The notes under the pieces were generated by a model. That model searched no databases and had not been told where the DNA came from. It saw only the letters and a list, made by a program, of their open reading frames with translations. 64,000 nt of DNA from Sphingobium cloacae (GTDB taxonomy: Bacteria > Pseudomonadota > Alphaproteobacteria > Sphingomonadales > Sphingomonadaceae), in contig NZ_AP017655.1 of assembly GCF_002355855.1 (NCBI RefSeq), forward strand, positions 3,289,001-3,353,000, written 5' to 3'. Shown in pieces: positions 55,513-64,000 of the stretch. Numbering within the stretch: the stretch's first letter is position 1; each line of letters starts with the position of its first letter. The translations under genes and the position numbers were made by a program.

Positions 55513-56151
55513 GTGACATTGCCTCGTATCGCCCTGACCGGAATGATTCTTCTTGCTCTTGCCGGCTGTTCGCGCCGGGGAGAGATTGATGCGACAGGCG
55601 GCATCGTCGCCGTGCGTTCGGCCTGCCCGGCCGCCGCGATCCCCGCCTATACGGGCGACATCACGCTGTTCAACCCGGCGCAGAGCCGTGATGCGTCGGC
55701 CATCGACGTGGTGGGGAACATCACCGACCTGCGCTCCACCTGCACGGACGGCGAGCAATTCTATACCGAGGCGACGTTCACCGTGAACGCGCGCCGCAGC
55801 GACCCGACCGGCGCGCGGCAGGTGACGCTGCCCTATTTCTCCACCGTGGTGCGCGGCGGCAATGCCGTGATCGCCAAGCGCGTGGGACAGGTGACGCTGA
55901 ATTTCGAGCCGGGCCAGTATCGCGCCAGCGCTAGGGCCCAGGCCGGTTCCTATGTGAACAAGGCGGCGGCCACGCTGCCCGAAGACATTCAGCGCCGCAT
56001 CACCTCCAAGCGCAAGGCGGGCGACGAGGATGCGGCCATCGACCCCTTCTCGCAGCCGGACGTGAAGGCGGCGTTGCAGCGAACCAGTTTCGAGCTGCTC
56101 ATCGGGTTCAACCTGACCCCCGATCAGCTTAAATATAACGCCACGCGTTAA
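55513..56151 (+). CDS. putative lipoprotein, unknown function
   Basis: A 212-residue protein, beginning with GTG at 55513, with a lipoprotein signal peptide ([16 protein letters not shown]) and lipid-Cys at residue 19. The mature part contains two Cys (RSACPAA, RSTCTDG) and beta-strand-rich segments [10 protein letters not shown] and [13 protein letters not shown]. No family recognised with certainty. Placed divergently from ispH and ahead of argS. Confidence 0.82.
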   Translation: MTLPRIALTGMILLALAGCSRRGEIDATGGIVAVRSACPAAAIPAYTGDITLFNPAQSRDASAIDVVGNITDLRSTCTDGEQFYTEATFTVNARRSDPTGARQVTLPYFSTVVRGGNAVIAKRVGQVTLNFEPGQYRASARAQAGSYVNKAAATLPEDIQRRITSKRKAGDEDAAIDPFSQPDVKAALQRTSFELLIGFNLTPDQLKYNATR

Positions 56152-56168
56152 GAGAGAACTTAACTGTC

Positions 56169-56268
56169 CGTTCGCCCAGAGCTTGTCGAAGGGCGTGGCT
56201 GAGCCTGGCGAAGGAAGCCGCTTCGTCTTCGGCTTGGCGGGGCTTCGACTTCGCCCAGCCCGAACGGG
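56169..56268. repeat. REP-like palindromic repeat cluster, copy 4
   Basis: CGTTCGCCCAGAGCTTGTCGAA at the left and GGCTTCGACTTCGCCCAGCC with CGAACGG at the right, facing each other. It lies in the 140-base gap before argS. Confidence 0.82.
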
Positions 56269-56292
56269 TCCGTCCTTTTCGAGGAATTGCTC

Positions 56293-58020
56293 GTGTCCCT
56301 TTACACCCGCTTCACCGCCCATCTGAACGCCGTGCTCGACGCGCTGGAGGCGGACGGCGCGCTGCCCGTCGGCCTCAATCGCAAGCCCGTGACCGTGGAG
56401 CCCCCGCGCGATCCTTCGCATGGCGACCTCGCCACCAACGCCGCGATGGTGCTGGCCAAGCCCGCTGGGACCAATCCGCGCGCGCTGGCGGAAAGGATCG
56501 TCGCGGGCCTCGTCGCGCTGGACGAGGTGGAAAGCGCCGGGATCGCCGGACCCGGCTTCATCAACATGCGCCTCACCGACGCGACATGGCGCGCCGAACT
56601 GGCCGCCATCCATGCCGAGGCGGACGATTATGGCCGCTCCGACACCGGCGCGGGCGTTACCGTCAATGTCGAATATGTCTCCGCCAACCCGACTGGCCCC
56701 ATGCACATGGGCCATTGCCGGGGCGCGGTGGTGGGCGACGCGCTCGCCACGCTGCTGGAGGCCATCGGCCACAAGGTCATCCGCGAATATTATATCAACG
56801 ACGCGGGCGGACAGGTCGACGTCCTCGCCCGCTCCGCCCATCTCCGCTACCGCGAGGCGCTGGGTCAGGATGTGGGCGCGATTCCCGAAGGGCTTTATCC
56901 CGGCGACTATCTGGTCCCCGTGGGCAAGGCGCTGGCCGCCGAATATGGCGATACCTATGTGAGCGCGCCGGAAAGCGAATGGCTCGTGCCGTTCCGCACC
57001 CAAGCCGTCGCCACGATGATGGACATGATCCGCAGCGACCTCGCGCTGCTTGGCATCCATCATGACGTCTTCTCGTCCGAGGCGGAATTGCAGGCGGCGG
57101 GCAAGCCCGAAGCCGCTGAAGCATGGCTGCGCGCCCATGATCTCGTCTATGACGGCGTGCTCGAAGCCCCCAAGGGCGAAACGCCGGAGGATTGGGAGCC
57201 GGTCGAACTGCCGCTGTTCCGCTCGACCAAGTTCGGCGACGACCAGGACCGCCCGATCAAAAAATCCAACGGAAGCTGGACCTATTTCGGCGCGGACATG
57301 GCCTATCATTTCCAGAAGGCCCAGACCGCCGACCAGTTGATCGACATCTGGGGCGCGGACCATGCGGGCACGGTGAAGCGCATCCAGGCCGCCGTCGCCG
57401 CGCTGACGGAAGGGCGGGCGCGCTTCGACGTGAAGCTCATCCAGATGGTCCGCCTGCTCCGCGACGGCGAGCCGGTGAAGATGTCCAAGCGCGCGGGCAA
57501 TTTCGTGACGCTGGCCGACGTGGTGCGCGAAGTGGGCAAGGATGTGGTCCGCTTCACCATGCTGACGCGCAAGGCCGACGCGCAGATGGACTTCGACTTC
57601 GCCAAGGTGGTGGAAGCGTCGAAGGACAATCCGGTCTTCTACGTCCAATATGCCCATGCGCGCATTTCCTCGCTCGGCCGCCGGGCGGAGGAAGCGGGGA
57701 TGGACCTTCCCGCCCCCGACCTGTCCCGCCTTGGGACGGAGGAATTGGGGCTGGTCAAGCTCGCCGCCCAGTTCCCCCGCGTGGTGGAGGGCGCGGCGCA
57801 GGCCCGCGAGCCGCATCGTATCGCCTTTTATCTCAATGACTTGGCATCGGACTTCCATGGCTGGTGGAACCTCGGCAACGACAATCCGCAGGCGCGCGTC
57901 ATCCTTCAGGACGATCCGGCGACTACATCGGCACGGCTTTTCTTGAGCCGCGGAATAGGGCAGATAATTCGCAACGGGCTGGCCCTGATGGGCGTGGCCG
58001 CGCTGACAGAGATGCAGTGA
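56293..58020 (+). CDS. argS: arginyl-tRNA synthetase
   Basis: Class I synthetase charging tRNA-Arg. The 575-residue protein has the HIGH-type motif as HMGH (about residue 138, in [18 protein letters not shown]), KMSKS as KMSKR (about residue 397) and the C-terminal DALR anticodon domain ([16 protein letters not shown] onward). The GTG at 56293 ([11 protein letters not shown]) is preferred to a TTG at 56287, because GAGGA at 56281 is only two bases from the TTG but at normal distance from the GTG. First of a plus-strand series running to tatC. Confidence 0.96.
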   Translation: MSLYTRFTAHLNAVLDALEADGALPVGLNRKPVTVEPPRDPSHGDLATNAAMVLAKPAGTNPRALAERIVAGLVALDEVESAGIAGPGFINMRLTDATWRAELAAIHAEADDYGRSDTGAGVTVNVEYVSANPTGPMHMGHCRGAVVGDALATLLEAIGHKVIREYYINDAGGQVDVLARSAHLRYREALGQDVGAIPEGLYPGDYLVPVGKALAAEYGDTYVSAPESEWLVPFRTQAVATMMDMIRSDLALLGIHHDVFSSEAELQAAGKPEAAEAWLRAHDLVYDGVLEAPKGETPEDWEPVELPLFRSTKFGDDQDRPIKKSNGSWTYFGADMAYHFQKAQTADQLIDIWGADHAGTVKRIQAAVAALTEGRARFDVKLIQMVRLLRDGEPVKMSKRAGNFVTLADVVREVGKDVVRFTMLTRKADAQMDFDFAKVVEASKDNPVFYVQYAHARISSLGRRAEEAGMDLPAPDLSRLGTEELGLVKLAAQFPRVVEGAAQAREPHRIAFYLNDLASDFHGWWNLGNDNPQARVILQDDPATTSARLFLSRGIGQIIRNGLALMGVAALTEMQ

Positions 58021-58041
58021 GGGAAAGCGGAGTTCGGAACG

Positions 58042-58764
58042 ATGGGCGACTATGCGCGGGGCCGGTTGGACCTGGATGACGAGGATCGCCTCCCCTGGCT
58101 GGAACCGGCGATCGAGGATGAGGAAGAGGAACGCCTCTCGCCCGTCCGGCTGCTGGCGTTCATTCTGGCCGGGCTCCTGCTGATCGGCGCTGTCGTTGCG
58201 GGCATTTGGTGGATCCAGAACCGGGCTGGCGGCGCGGGCGGCGAAGGCAAGCTGATCGAGGCGCCGGCCGAAGACTATAAGCTGGCCGCCAAGGACGCCG
58301 ACGCCCGAAAATTCGCGGGTGAGGGAGACGCGAGCTTCGCCGCGAGCGAGGGCGTGGCGCGCGACGGGCGCATCGACCCCAGCCGCGTGCCTGAAGCGCC
58401 GATCACCGCGACCCGCCCCGCGCCGGCGGACCAGCAGCAAGCCTCTCCCGCCAAGCCCGCGCAAAGCGTCACCACGCGCGTGACGGACGAAACCCAGGCG
58501 AAACCGGTGGCGGCCACGGTCAAGGCTGGCGCGGCGGGCGGCACGATCCAGCTTGGCGCCTATGGCAATCAGGCGTTCGCGAAGGATGCGTGGAAGCGGC
58601 TTTCCAAGCGTTTCGCCTATCTGGAGCCGCTCCCCATGTCGGTTGAATCGGCGCAGGTGGGCGGCGGCACCGTCTATCGCCTTCGCGCGGCGGCGGGCGC
58701 GGAGGCCAGCGCGATCTGCGGCAAGCTGAAGGTCGCGGGCGAAAGCTGCATGGTGGTGAACTGA
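58042..58764 (+). CDS. SPOR-domain membrane protein
   Basis: A 240-residue protein with an acidic cytoplasmic N-terminus, one membrane helix (about residues 34-55, [21 protein letters not shown]), a long disordered linker rich in Ala/Pro/Gln, and a C-terminal SPOR domain ([23 protein letters not shown]). SPOR domains bind denuded glycan strands at the division site, so a role in cell division or wall remodelling is expected. It follows argS by 21 bases. Confidence 0.9.
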   Translation: MGDYARGRLDLDDEDRLPWLEPAIEDEEEERLSPVRLLAFILAGLLLIGAVVAGIWWIQNRAGGAGGEGKLIEAPAEDYKLAAKDADARKFAGEGDASFAASEGVARDGRIDPSRVPEAPITATRPAPADQQQASPAKPAQSVTTRVTDETQAKPVAATVKAGAAGGTIQLGAYGNQAFAKDAWKRLSKRFAYLEPLPMSVESAQVGGGTVYRLRAAAGAEASAICGKLKVAGESCMVVN

Positions 58765-58838
58765 CGCCCGATGCGTCGAATGGCGGATTGGGGTGGGAGC
58801 GGACTGGCGGCTTAGACATATAAGGTGCATCTCCTCCC

Positions 58839-58941
58839 GTTCGCCCTGAGCGAAGTCGAAGGCTCTGCACCTCACTTCGTTCGGCGGAAGGCCCTTCGAC
58901 GCGCCTGCGGCGGCGCTCAGGACAGGCCTCAGCCCCGACGG
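58839..58941. repeat. REP-like palindromic repeat cluster, copy 5
   Basis: GTTCGCCCTGAGCGAAGTCG at the left, then CACTTCGTTCGGCGGAAGG, and GGCGGCGCTCAGGACAGGC at the right. It occupies the first half of the 290-base interval between the SPOR gene and nagZ (58765-59054); the second half is C-rich and shows no feature. Confidence 0.82.
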
Positions 58942-59054
58942 ATGAAGGAACGCCCCTCCTTGCCCCGACCCGCCACCACAAACCACCAGACCTGCAACCC
59001 GCGCCGCCAATCTTCCCTTCGACACCAGGCCCCTGACCCGCTACGATCCCCGTC

Positions 59055-60068
59055 ATGAAGCCTGTCATCTTCGGCCTTTCCAGCGAAACCATCACCCCTG
59101 ACGAACGCGCCTTCTTCGCCGAGGCGCAGCCGGCGGGTTACATCCTGTTCCGCCGCAACATCGCGGACAAGGCGCAACTTCGGGCGTTGACGGACGATCT
59201 GCGCGCGCTGCACGGTCGCGACGACCTACTCGTCATGATCGATCAGGAAGGTGGCCGCGTGGCGCGGATGCAGGCGCCGGTCTGGCCTGCCTTTCCGCCC
59301 GGAGCGCTCTTCGACCGGCTCTATGACATCGCCCCTTCCAGCGCCATCGCGGCCGCGCGCGCCAATGCCCGCGCCATCGCGACGACGCTGGCGGAAGCCG
59401 GGATCACGGTCGATGCCCTGCCCCTGCTCGACGTGCGGCAGGAGGGCGCGAGCGACATCATGGGCGACCGTACGCTGGGCGCGGAGCCGATGCGGGTCGC
59501 CGCGCTGGGCCGGGCCGTGTTGCAGGGACTGGCCGATGGCGGCGTGGTCGGCATCGTCAAGCATATGCCGGGCCATGGCCGCGCAATGGTGGACAGCCAT
59601 CAGGAATTGCCGGTCGTTACGGCGGACGAGACCGCGCTGGAAACCGATCTTGCCCCCTTCCGGACGCTGAAGGATGCGCCCATGGGCATGACCGCCCATG
59701 TCGTCTATACCGCTTGGGACGCGGATCGGCCCGCCAGCCTTTCCCCGACCGTCATCGAAGACATCATCCGCCAGCGCATCGGCTTTACCGGATTGCTGAT
59801 GTCCGACGATCTCGACATGAAGGCGTTGAAGGGCGACATTCCCGCGCTGGCGGCGGGCGTCGTGGCGGCGGGCTGCGACCTGGCGCTCAATTGCTGGGCG
59901 CGGATGGACGACATGATCGGAATCGCGGAACGCCTGCCCGACATTTCGGCGGCATCGCGCGACCGGCTCGACCGGGCGATGGCGTCCGTCGCGCGCGCCG
60001 TCGAAGGGCCGCCGCTGGAGGAACTGCTCGCCACGCGGGATGCCCTGCTGGCCCCGGTTCTGGCCTAG
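59055..60068 (+). CDS. nagZ: beta-N-acetylhexosaminidase NagZ
   Basis: Cytoplasmic GH3 enzyme that removes GlcNAc from muropeptides in wall recycling. The 337-residue protein has FRRNIADKAQLRALTDDLR, IDQEGGRVARM, the substrate loop IVKHMPGHGRAMVDSHQELP with the catalytic His, and MSDDLDMKAL with the nucleophile Asp. The length fits single-domain NagZ. Confidence 0.95.
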   Translation: MKPVIFGLSSETITPDERAFFAEAQPAGYILFRRNIADKAQLRALTDDLRALHGRDDLLVMIDQEGGRVARMQAPVWPAFPPGALFDRLYDIAPSSAIAAARANARAIATTLAEAGITVDALPLLDVRQEGASDIMGDRTLGAEPMRVAALGRAVLQGLADGGVVGIVKHMPGHGRAMVDSHQELPVVTADETALETDLAPFRTLKDAPMGMTAHVVYTAWDADRPASLSPTVIEDIIRQRIGFTGLLMSDDLDMKALKGDIPALAAGVVAAGCDLALNCWARMDDMIGIAERLPDISAASRDRLDRAMASVARAVEGPPLEELLATRDALLAPVLA

Positions 60069-60090
60069 GGAGGGCAGGGCGGATGCAATC

Positions 60091-60240
60091 GCGCGGAGAC
60101 GCGGAGACGCGGAGATTTTGGAAACGGCTGCGCCGACGCTCCCGCGAATGCGAAAACGCTTCCTTGTCCCGGTTTCCTGCTTTCGCGGCGATGCGAAGCG
60201 ACTCTCCTTTAATTCTCGGCGTCTCCGCGCCTCCGCGTGA
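60091..60240. repeat. inverted GCGGAGAC repeat element
   Basis: Tandem GCGGAGACGCGGAGACGCGGAG (three units, starting 60094) at one end and the inverse CGTCTCCGCGCCTCCGCGTG at the other. The ends are complementary, so the transcript can fold. It fills most of the gap between nagZ and scpA. This is a different family from the CTTCGAC repeats. Confidence 0.65.
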
Positions 60241-60274
60241 ACCGGAAAAATCAGCGGCTTAGGGAGGACAGGGG

Positions 60275-61057
60275 ATGGACGATCTCTTCACGCCCGCCGC
60301 CACGCCCCGGCCCGACATGCTAACCGTCAGCTTCGAAAGCTGGGAAGGGCCGCTCGACCTGCTGCTGGCGCTGGCCCGGACGCAGAAGGTCGATCTGCGC
60401 GAAATCTCCATCCTTGCGCTCACCGAGCAATATCTCGCCTATATCGAAGGCGCGCGGCAGTTGAAGCTGGAACTGGCCGCCGACTATCTGGTGATGGCCG
60501 CGTGGCTCGCCTATCTCAAATCCGCGCTGCTGCTCCCGAAGGAGGCGCAGCCCGAACCCAGCCCCGAAGAACTCGCGCTGCGCCTGCAATTGCGGCTCCA
60601 GCGGCTCCATGCGATGCGCGAAGCGGGCGCGCGGCTGATGGCGCGGGACCGGATCGGCCGCGACGTGTTCGTGCGCGCGAAGCCGGAAGGATTGCGCCTC
60701 GTCCGCAAGGCGAAGTGGGATGCGAACCTGTTCGACATCCTTCAGGCCTATGGGCAGGTGAAGGCCCGGACGCAGCCGGTGATCCACCGCGTCGCCGTCC
60801 GCCCCGTCATGACGCTGGACGAGGCGATCCAGCGCGTCGGATCGCTGGTGGGCGCCGCGCTGGACTGGACGCGGATCGAATCCTTTCTGCCCGCGGGGCT
60901 GGACGCGCCCATGGCGAAGTCGGCCATGGCGAGCAGCTTCGTCGCGGCTCTGGAACTGGCGCGGCAGGGGCGGCTCGACATCCGGCAGGAAGGGATTTTC
61001 GAACCCATCTTCCTGCGCGCCGCGACTCCGGCGGAAGAGAAGGAAAGATTGTTGTGA
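60275..61057 (+). CDS. scpA: segregation and condensation protein A
   Basis: Kleisin subunit that bridges Smc heads. The 260-residue protein begins with the ScpA signature (LTVSFESWEGPLDLLLALARTQKVDL, then EISILALTEQYLAYI) and contains the winged-helix C-terminus. It overlaps scpB through GTGA. Confidence 0.95.
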   Translation: MDDLFTPAATPRPDMLTVSFESWEGPLDLLLALARTQKVDLREISILALTEQYLAYIEGARQLKLELAADYLVMAAWLAYLKSALLLPKEAQPEPSPEELALRLQLRLQRLHAMREAGARLMARDRIGRDVFVRAKPEGLRLVRKAKWDANLFDILQAYGQVKARTQPVIHRVAVRPVMTLDEAIQRVGSLVGAALDWTRIESFLPAGLDAPMAKSAMASSFVAALELARQGRLDIRQEGIFEPIFLRAATPAEEKERLL

Positions 61058-61647
61058 CGGAGGAGCCGGACGATTTCCTGCGCGCCGTGGAGGCGGCTCT
61101 GTTCGTCGCGGAAGAACCGCTGACGCTCGCTGACCTGCGGCTCCATGTCGGGGAGGAGGGCGACTTGCCCGGCGCGCTCGCCGCATTGGAGCAGCATTAT
61201 GCCGGGCGCGGCGTCAATCTGGTGGAGCGTGGCGGGCGCTGGCATTTCCAGACCGCCGCCGATCTGGCGCACATCCTGCGGCGCGAGCGGGAGGAAAGCC
61301 GCAAATTGTCGCGCGCAGCCATGGAAACCCTGGCCATTATCGCCTATCATGAGCCGGTCAGTCGCGCGGAGATAGAGGCCATTCGCGGCGTGCAGGTGGC
61401 GAAGGGAACGCTGGACGTTCTGATGGAGGCGGGCTGGGTCCGCCCGGCCGGACGGCGCGAAGTGCCGGGACGGCCGCTCATCTATGCGACGACCGTAGAG
61501 TTTCTGTCACATTTCGGCCTTAGCAGCCGCCGTGACCTGCCGGGCATGGACGATCTGCGCGCGGCGGGTCTGCTGGACCCGGTGGATTTGGCGCTCGAAG
61601 GACTGAACGCGCAATCCGCTGTGGAAAATGATGAGGAAGAGGCCTAG
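61054..61647 (+). CDS. scpB: segregation and condensation protein B
   Basis: Winged-helix partner of ScpA in condensin. The 197-residue protein starts with GTG at 61054 inside the scpA stop; family blocks are AVEAALFVAEEPLT, ETLAIIAYHEPVSRAEIEAIRG and RPLIYATTVEFLSHFGL. A longer frame upstream is within scpA. The tail is acidic. Confidence 0.94.
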   Translation: MTEEPDDFLRAVEAALFVAEEPLTLADLRLHVGEEGDLPGALAALEQHYAGRGVNLVERGGRWHFQTAADLAHILRREREESRKLSRAAMETLAIIAYHEPVSRAEIEAIRGVQVAKGTLDVLMEAGWVRPAGRREVPGRPLIYATTVEFLSHFGLSSRRDLPGMDDLRAAGLLDPVDLALEGLNAQSAVENDEEEA

Positions 61648-61675
61648 ATAGGCCTCCTTTCGGGAGTATTGAGCT

Positions 61676-61912
61676 ATGGGTTCCTTTTCGCTGATGCACT
61701 GGGTCATCGTGCTCCTGGTCGTCATGCTGCTGTTCGGCGGCGGCCGGATTTCCGGGCTGATGGGCGACGTTGCCAAGGGCATCAAGAGCTTCAAGAAGGG
61801 CATGGAGGACGATGACGACGTCAAGCCCGCCAAGCCCTCCCCGCGGATCGAAGGACAGCGGGCGGCCGAACAGGACGCGCCGACCGCCACGGAAGAAAAG
61901 ACCGGGGTCTGA
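61676..61912 (+). CDS. tatA: Sec-independent translocase protein TatA
   Basis: A 78-residue single-pass protein ([26 protein letters not shown]) with an amphipathic helix [18 protein letters not shown], the pattern of TatA, which forms the export channel for folded twin-arginine proteins such as MsrP. First of tatA-tatB-tatC. Confidence 0.95.
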   Translation: MGSFSLMHWVIVLLVVMLLFGGGRISGLMGDVAKGIKSFKKGMEDDDDVKPAKPSPRIEGQRAAEQDAPTATEEKTGV

Positions 61913-61941
61913 TCTTTCCTCGGACCCGCGGGTAAGCTGGC

Positions 61942-62346
61942 ATGTTCGATATCGGTTCGTCCGAACTTCTGTTGATCGTGATCGTCGCGGTGGTCGTGAT
62001 CGGTCCCAAGGATTTGCCGCGCGCGCTCTACAAGGTGGGCCAGATCGTCGGCAAGGCGCGCGGCATGGCGCGTCATTTCCGCACCGGCATCGACGCCATG
62101 GTGCGCGAGGTCGAACTGGAGGAACTGGAAAAGAAATGGGCGGAACAGAACCGCCGCATCATGGAAGAGCATCCCCCCGAAACCACCGCCGCGCCGGAGC
62201 CCTTGCCCGCGCCCGCCGATGAAAAGCCGGCTGAAATGCCATCGGTCGAGGAAAAGCCCGCTTTCGTCGCCCGATCCGCTCCGCGTCCGGCGGACGCGCC
62301 CGCCGCCGAAGAGCCGCAGGACAAGAAGGGCGATGCGGCGGCATGA
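61942..62346 (+). CDS. tatB: Sec-independent translocase protein TatB
   Basis: A 134-residue protein with one membrane helix ([29 protein letters not shown]), the TatB-typical Gly-Pro-Lys-Asp-Leu-Pro and amphipathic part, then an acidic Pro/Ala-rich tail. It forms the twin-arginine receptor with TatC. Overlaps tatC by four bases (ATGA). Confidence 0.95.
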   Translation: MFDIGSSELLLIVIVAVVVIGPKDLPRALYKVGQIVGKARGMARHFRTGIDAMVREVELEELEKKWAEQNRRIMEEHPPETTAAPEPLPAPADEKPAEMPSVEEKPAFVARSAPRPADAPAAEEPQDKKGDAAA

Positions 62347-63119
62347 TGGAGATCGACGACACCAAGGCGCCCTTGCTCGATCATCTGATCGAATTGCGCG
62401 GGCGGCTGCTGAAATGCGTCTGGGCCCTGCTCCTCACCGGGGCGGTCTGCTTCTATTTTTCCGACAAGCTGTTCGCGGTGCTGGTCCATCCGCTCAAGGA
62501 AGCCTTTGGCGACGCGGGCGGGCGGCTGGTCTACACCAAACTCTACGAAGCCTTCTTCGTGCAGGTGAAGATCGCGATCTTCGGCGCCTTTTTCCTGTCT
62601 TTTCCGATCATCGCGAACCAGTTGTGGGCGTTTGTCGCTCCGGGCCTTTATGCCAAGGAAAAGAAGGCCTTGCTGCCCTTCCTCATCATGACGCCGGTCC
62701 TTTTCGTCATGGGCGCGTCCCTGGCCTATTTCGTGGTGATGCCGACGGCCTTTCATTTCTTCCTGGAATTCCAAGGCAATAGCTCGGGCCTTTCGGTCGA
62801 AGCCCTGCCCTCGGCCGGCGACTACCTCACTTTAGTCATGCAATTCATCCTGGCATTCGGCATCAGTTTTTTAATGCCCGTCCTGCTGATGCTGCTCAAC
62901 CGCGCCGGTTTCGTGACCCGCGCGCAACTGATCGGGCTGCGCCGCTACATGATCGTCGCGGCGTTCATCCTGGCGGCGGTCCTGACGCCGCCCGACGTGG
63001 TGTCGCAGCTGATGCTCGCCATCCCGCTGCTGCTGCTCTATGAAATCACCATCGTCGCGATCTGGTTCACGGACCGGCGCAAGGCGCGCGACGAAGCGAC
63101 GGAAAGCGCCTCGGCCTGA
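62343..63119 (+). CDS. tatC: Sec-independent translocase protein TatC
   Basis: A 258-residue six-helix membrane protein, the receptor for twin-arginine signals. Begins [20 protein letters not shown] and has the family motifs [17 protein letters not shown] and [17 protein letters not shown]. End of the tatABC operon; the next gene is on the other strand. Confidence 0.96.
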   Translation: MMEIDDTKAPLLDHLIELRGRLLKCVWALLLTGAVCFYFSDKLFAVLVHPLKEAFGDAGGRLVYTKLYEAFFVQVKIAIFGAFFLSFPIIANQLWAFVAPGLYAKEKKALLPFLIMTPVLFVMGASLAYFVVMPTAFHFFLEFQGNSSGLSVEALPSAGDYLTLVMQFILAFGISFLMPVLLMLLNRAGFVTRAQLIGLRRYMIVAAFILAAVLTPPDVVSQLMLAIPLLLLYEITIVAIWFTDRRKARDEATESASA

Positions 63120-63127
63120 TTCCCCAT

Positions 63128-63155
63128 AAAAAAAGGCCCGCCAAAGCGGCGAGCC
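63128..63155 (-). terminator. intrinsic terminator after the entericidin gene
   Basis: On the minus strand GGCTCGCC (63155-63148) pairs with GGCGGGCC (63142-63135), one G-T wobble, then seven T. It also blocks transcription reaching tatC from the other side. Confidence 0.8.
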
Positions 63156-63185
63156 ATGGAGGGAATCATGAAGAGGGGGAAAAAC

Positions 63186-63314
63186 TCAATCCGCGGCGTT
63201 CTCGACGGCTTTGCCCGCGCTCTGCACATCGCGGCCCGCGCCTTCCACCGTATTGCAGGCCGCCACCATCAGCGAGCCCGTCAGCAGCAGCGCGGCAAGG
63301 ATTTTCTTCGTCAT
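63186..63314 (-). CDS. entericidin A/B family small lipoprotein
   Basis: A 42-residue protein, MTKKILAALLLTGSLMVAAC, then NTVEGAGRDVQSAGKAVENAAD: a lipoprotein signal with lipid Cys20 and the Gly/Ala/Val pattern of entericidins, small lipid-anchored proteins linked with stress and stationary phase. GGAG lies eight bases upstream of the start at 63314. It is monocistronic with its own terminator. Confidence 0.88.
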   Translation of the reverse strand: MTKKILAALLLTGSLMVAACNTVEGAGRDVQSAGKAVENAAD

Positions 63315-63447
63315 GCAACGTCTCCTAGAAAACACTCGGCCCGGTTCCGTCATGCGAACCGGAGACAGGGAGACAACCCCTGGCCGCCCAAAGCGTTCCG
63401 CCGATACAGGACCAGGGATTCCAGCTGTTTATGCCCTTGAAAAGTCT

Positions 63448-63533
63448 GAGCCCGGAACGCGTCGGGGGGGGGAAGCGTTCCGGGCTCATGTTTTTTTGGA
63501 TAGCAAGAGCGGGGGGCAAAAGATTTGCTATCC
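63448..63533. other. two adjacent strong hairpins in a gene-free stretch
   Basis: First hairpin: GAGCCCGGAACGC (63448-63460) with GCGTTCCGGGCTC (63475-63487), 13 perfect base pairs, then ATG and T7 on the plus strand. Second: GGATAGCAA (63498-63506) with TTGCTATCC (63525-63533). The stretch 63315-63634 (320 bases) between the entericidin and the hydrolase has no protein gene I can support. The first hairpin can end minus-strand transcripts from the hydrolase gene, or a plus-strand RNA starting after 63320. Confidence 0.6.
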
Positions 63534-63634
63534 GCAAGTCATAACGCGCTCGTGGATGGCGGGTTCCCAGCCATGCGAAAAAATCGTATTTTTATTCCCA
63601 TGACGTTTCAGGCGCTTGATGCAGTCCCGAAAAA

Positions 63635-64000
63635 TCAGACGAGGGGCCTGCCGCTATTGCGATATTCAGGCCGGATGGTGGATTCCGGCAGATCGTCGAC
63701 GGGCCGCGAAGGAACGGCCGGAGCCGCCGGAGTGGACGCGGAAGCGCCGCCCTGGGGCAGGGCAAAGGCATCGGCCGGAACCGTCGGCCTGACGGTCCAC
63801 GTCCGCTGCGCCGGCCCGGCCTGCGTCTCGCGGCCTGCATAGGCGATGCGGAAAGCGGCCGGGGTGCCGTTGAAGCCGGTGTTGCGATAGAAGATATGCG
63901 CGCCGATCACGGCCACCGGCTGAAGCGTGCTGGACCAGAGCGGTCGCACGGCCAGCGTATGATAATGGGTGGCGAGCCCGACCGGGCGATAGACCAGTCC
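63635..64000 (-). CDS. cell wall hydrolase (SleB-like), 3' end only
   Basis: The last 121 residues of a protein whose start lies beyond the window. The visible part, with GLATHYHTLAVRPLWSSTLQ and VIGAHIFYRNTGFNG, matches the C-terminal half of the hydrolase_2 (SleB/CwlJ) domain, in which the conserved tryptophan-serine stretch follows the ATHYH/ATYYH element. It ends in a Pro/Ala-rich tail. Without the N-terminus the catalytic Glu is not visible. Confidence 0.8.
   Translation of the reverse strand, partial: GLVYRPVGLATHYHTLAVRPLWSSTLQPVAVIGAHIFYRNTGFNGTPAAFRIAYAGRETQAGPAQRTWTVRPTVPADAFALPQGGASASTPAAPAVPSRPVDDLPESTIRPEYRNSGRPLV

Noticed and set aside
55390..59025. A minus-strand open frame running more than 3.6 kb upstream of ispH.
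   Set aside because: It is antisense to argS, the SPOR gene and the lipoprotein gene, is rich in Arg/His/Gly/Asp typical of antisense reading in GC-rich DNA, and has no domain; only the ispH part is real.

Overview
The window is about 64 kb of GC-rich chromosomal DNA from an alphaproteobacterium, most likely a member of the Sphingomonadaceae (Sphingobium-like). Pointers are the GANTC methyltransferase CcrM, the three-part PntAA/PntAB/PntB transhydrogenase preceded by a tiny aa3-oxidase subunit IV-like protein, a Cpa/Tad pilus locus, IspH and type II homoserine kinase in tandem with RNase HI, an IS427-type insertion sequence, and many GTG/TTG starts with 1-4 base stop/start overlaps. No tRNA, rRNA, CRISPR or prophage was seen.

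Layout. 1-6.6 kb: iron/manganese SOD (cut by the window edge), a GGDEF protein, then a minus-strand run of permease, dapF, mtaB, ftsY, yciB. 6.9-10.8 kb: ffh-rpsP-rimM-(small membrane protein)-trmD-rplS, ended by a strong terminator; SRP54 and its receptor FtsY are thus in the same window. 11.1-13.0 kb: heme A synthase and a solitary CbiM-type metal permease. 13.1-21.0 kb: a minus-strand cluster of a BtuB-like TonB-dependent receptor, an unknown multi-pass membrane protein, a MotA/TolQ/ExbB channel, a DUF2149 (ExbD-like) protein and a 1370-residue CobN-like chelatase with a signal peptide and a C-terminal membrane anchor. This is the most interesting region: it looks like a periplasmic, proton-motive-force-coupled tetrapyrrole metal chelatase or dechelatase, resembling the Hmu (CobN-like) loci of Bacteroidota. 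21.2-25.7 kb: MsrPQ, ribosomal proteins L13/S9, CsbD and an amino-acid:sodium symporter.

25.8-32.4 kb: glmM, thiD, rnhB, an L,D-transpeptidase and the peroxidase pair ahpC-ahpF. A complete 848-bp IS427-type element sits 47 bp upstream of ahpC. 33.4-42.5 kb: lipoproteins, an ArsR regulator, ccrM with five GANTC sites in its upstream region, folP with an N-terminal extension, a sigma54-type response regulator, and the transhydrogenase operon. 42.6-50.5 kb: an Asp/Glu racemase and the cpaABCDE-tadBC pilus genes, which lack the cpaF motor ATPase and any pilin; a 22-bp perfect palindrome lies at the place where cpaF would be expected.

50.6-64 kb: lysophospholipase, FAD oxidase, YegP, rnhA-thrB-ispH, argS-SPOR-nagZ-scpA-scpB-tatABC (cell wall, chromosome segregation and Tat export in one plus-strand series), an entericidin, a region with two strong hairpins, and the 3' end of a cell wall hydrolase gene. 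Five related REP-like palindromic repeats, plus two other repeat types, occupy intergenic gaps throughout. Most genes are housekeeping; the CobN-like cluster, the incomplete pilus locus, the IS upstream of ahpC and the GANTC-rich ccrM leader deserve follow-up.
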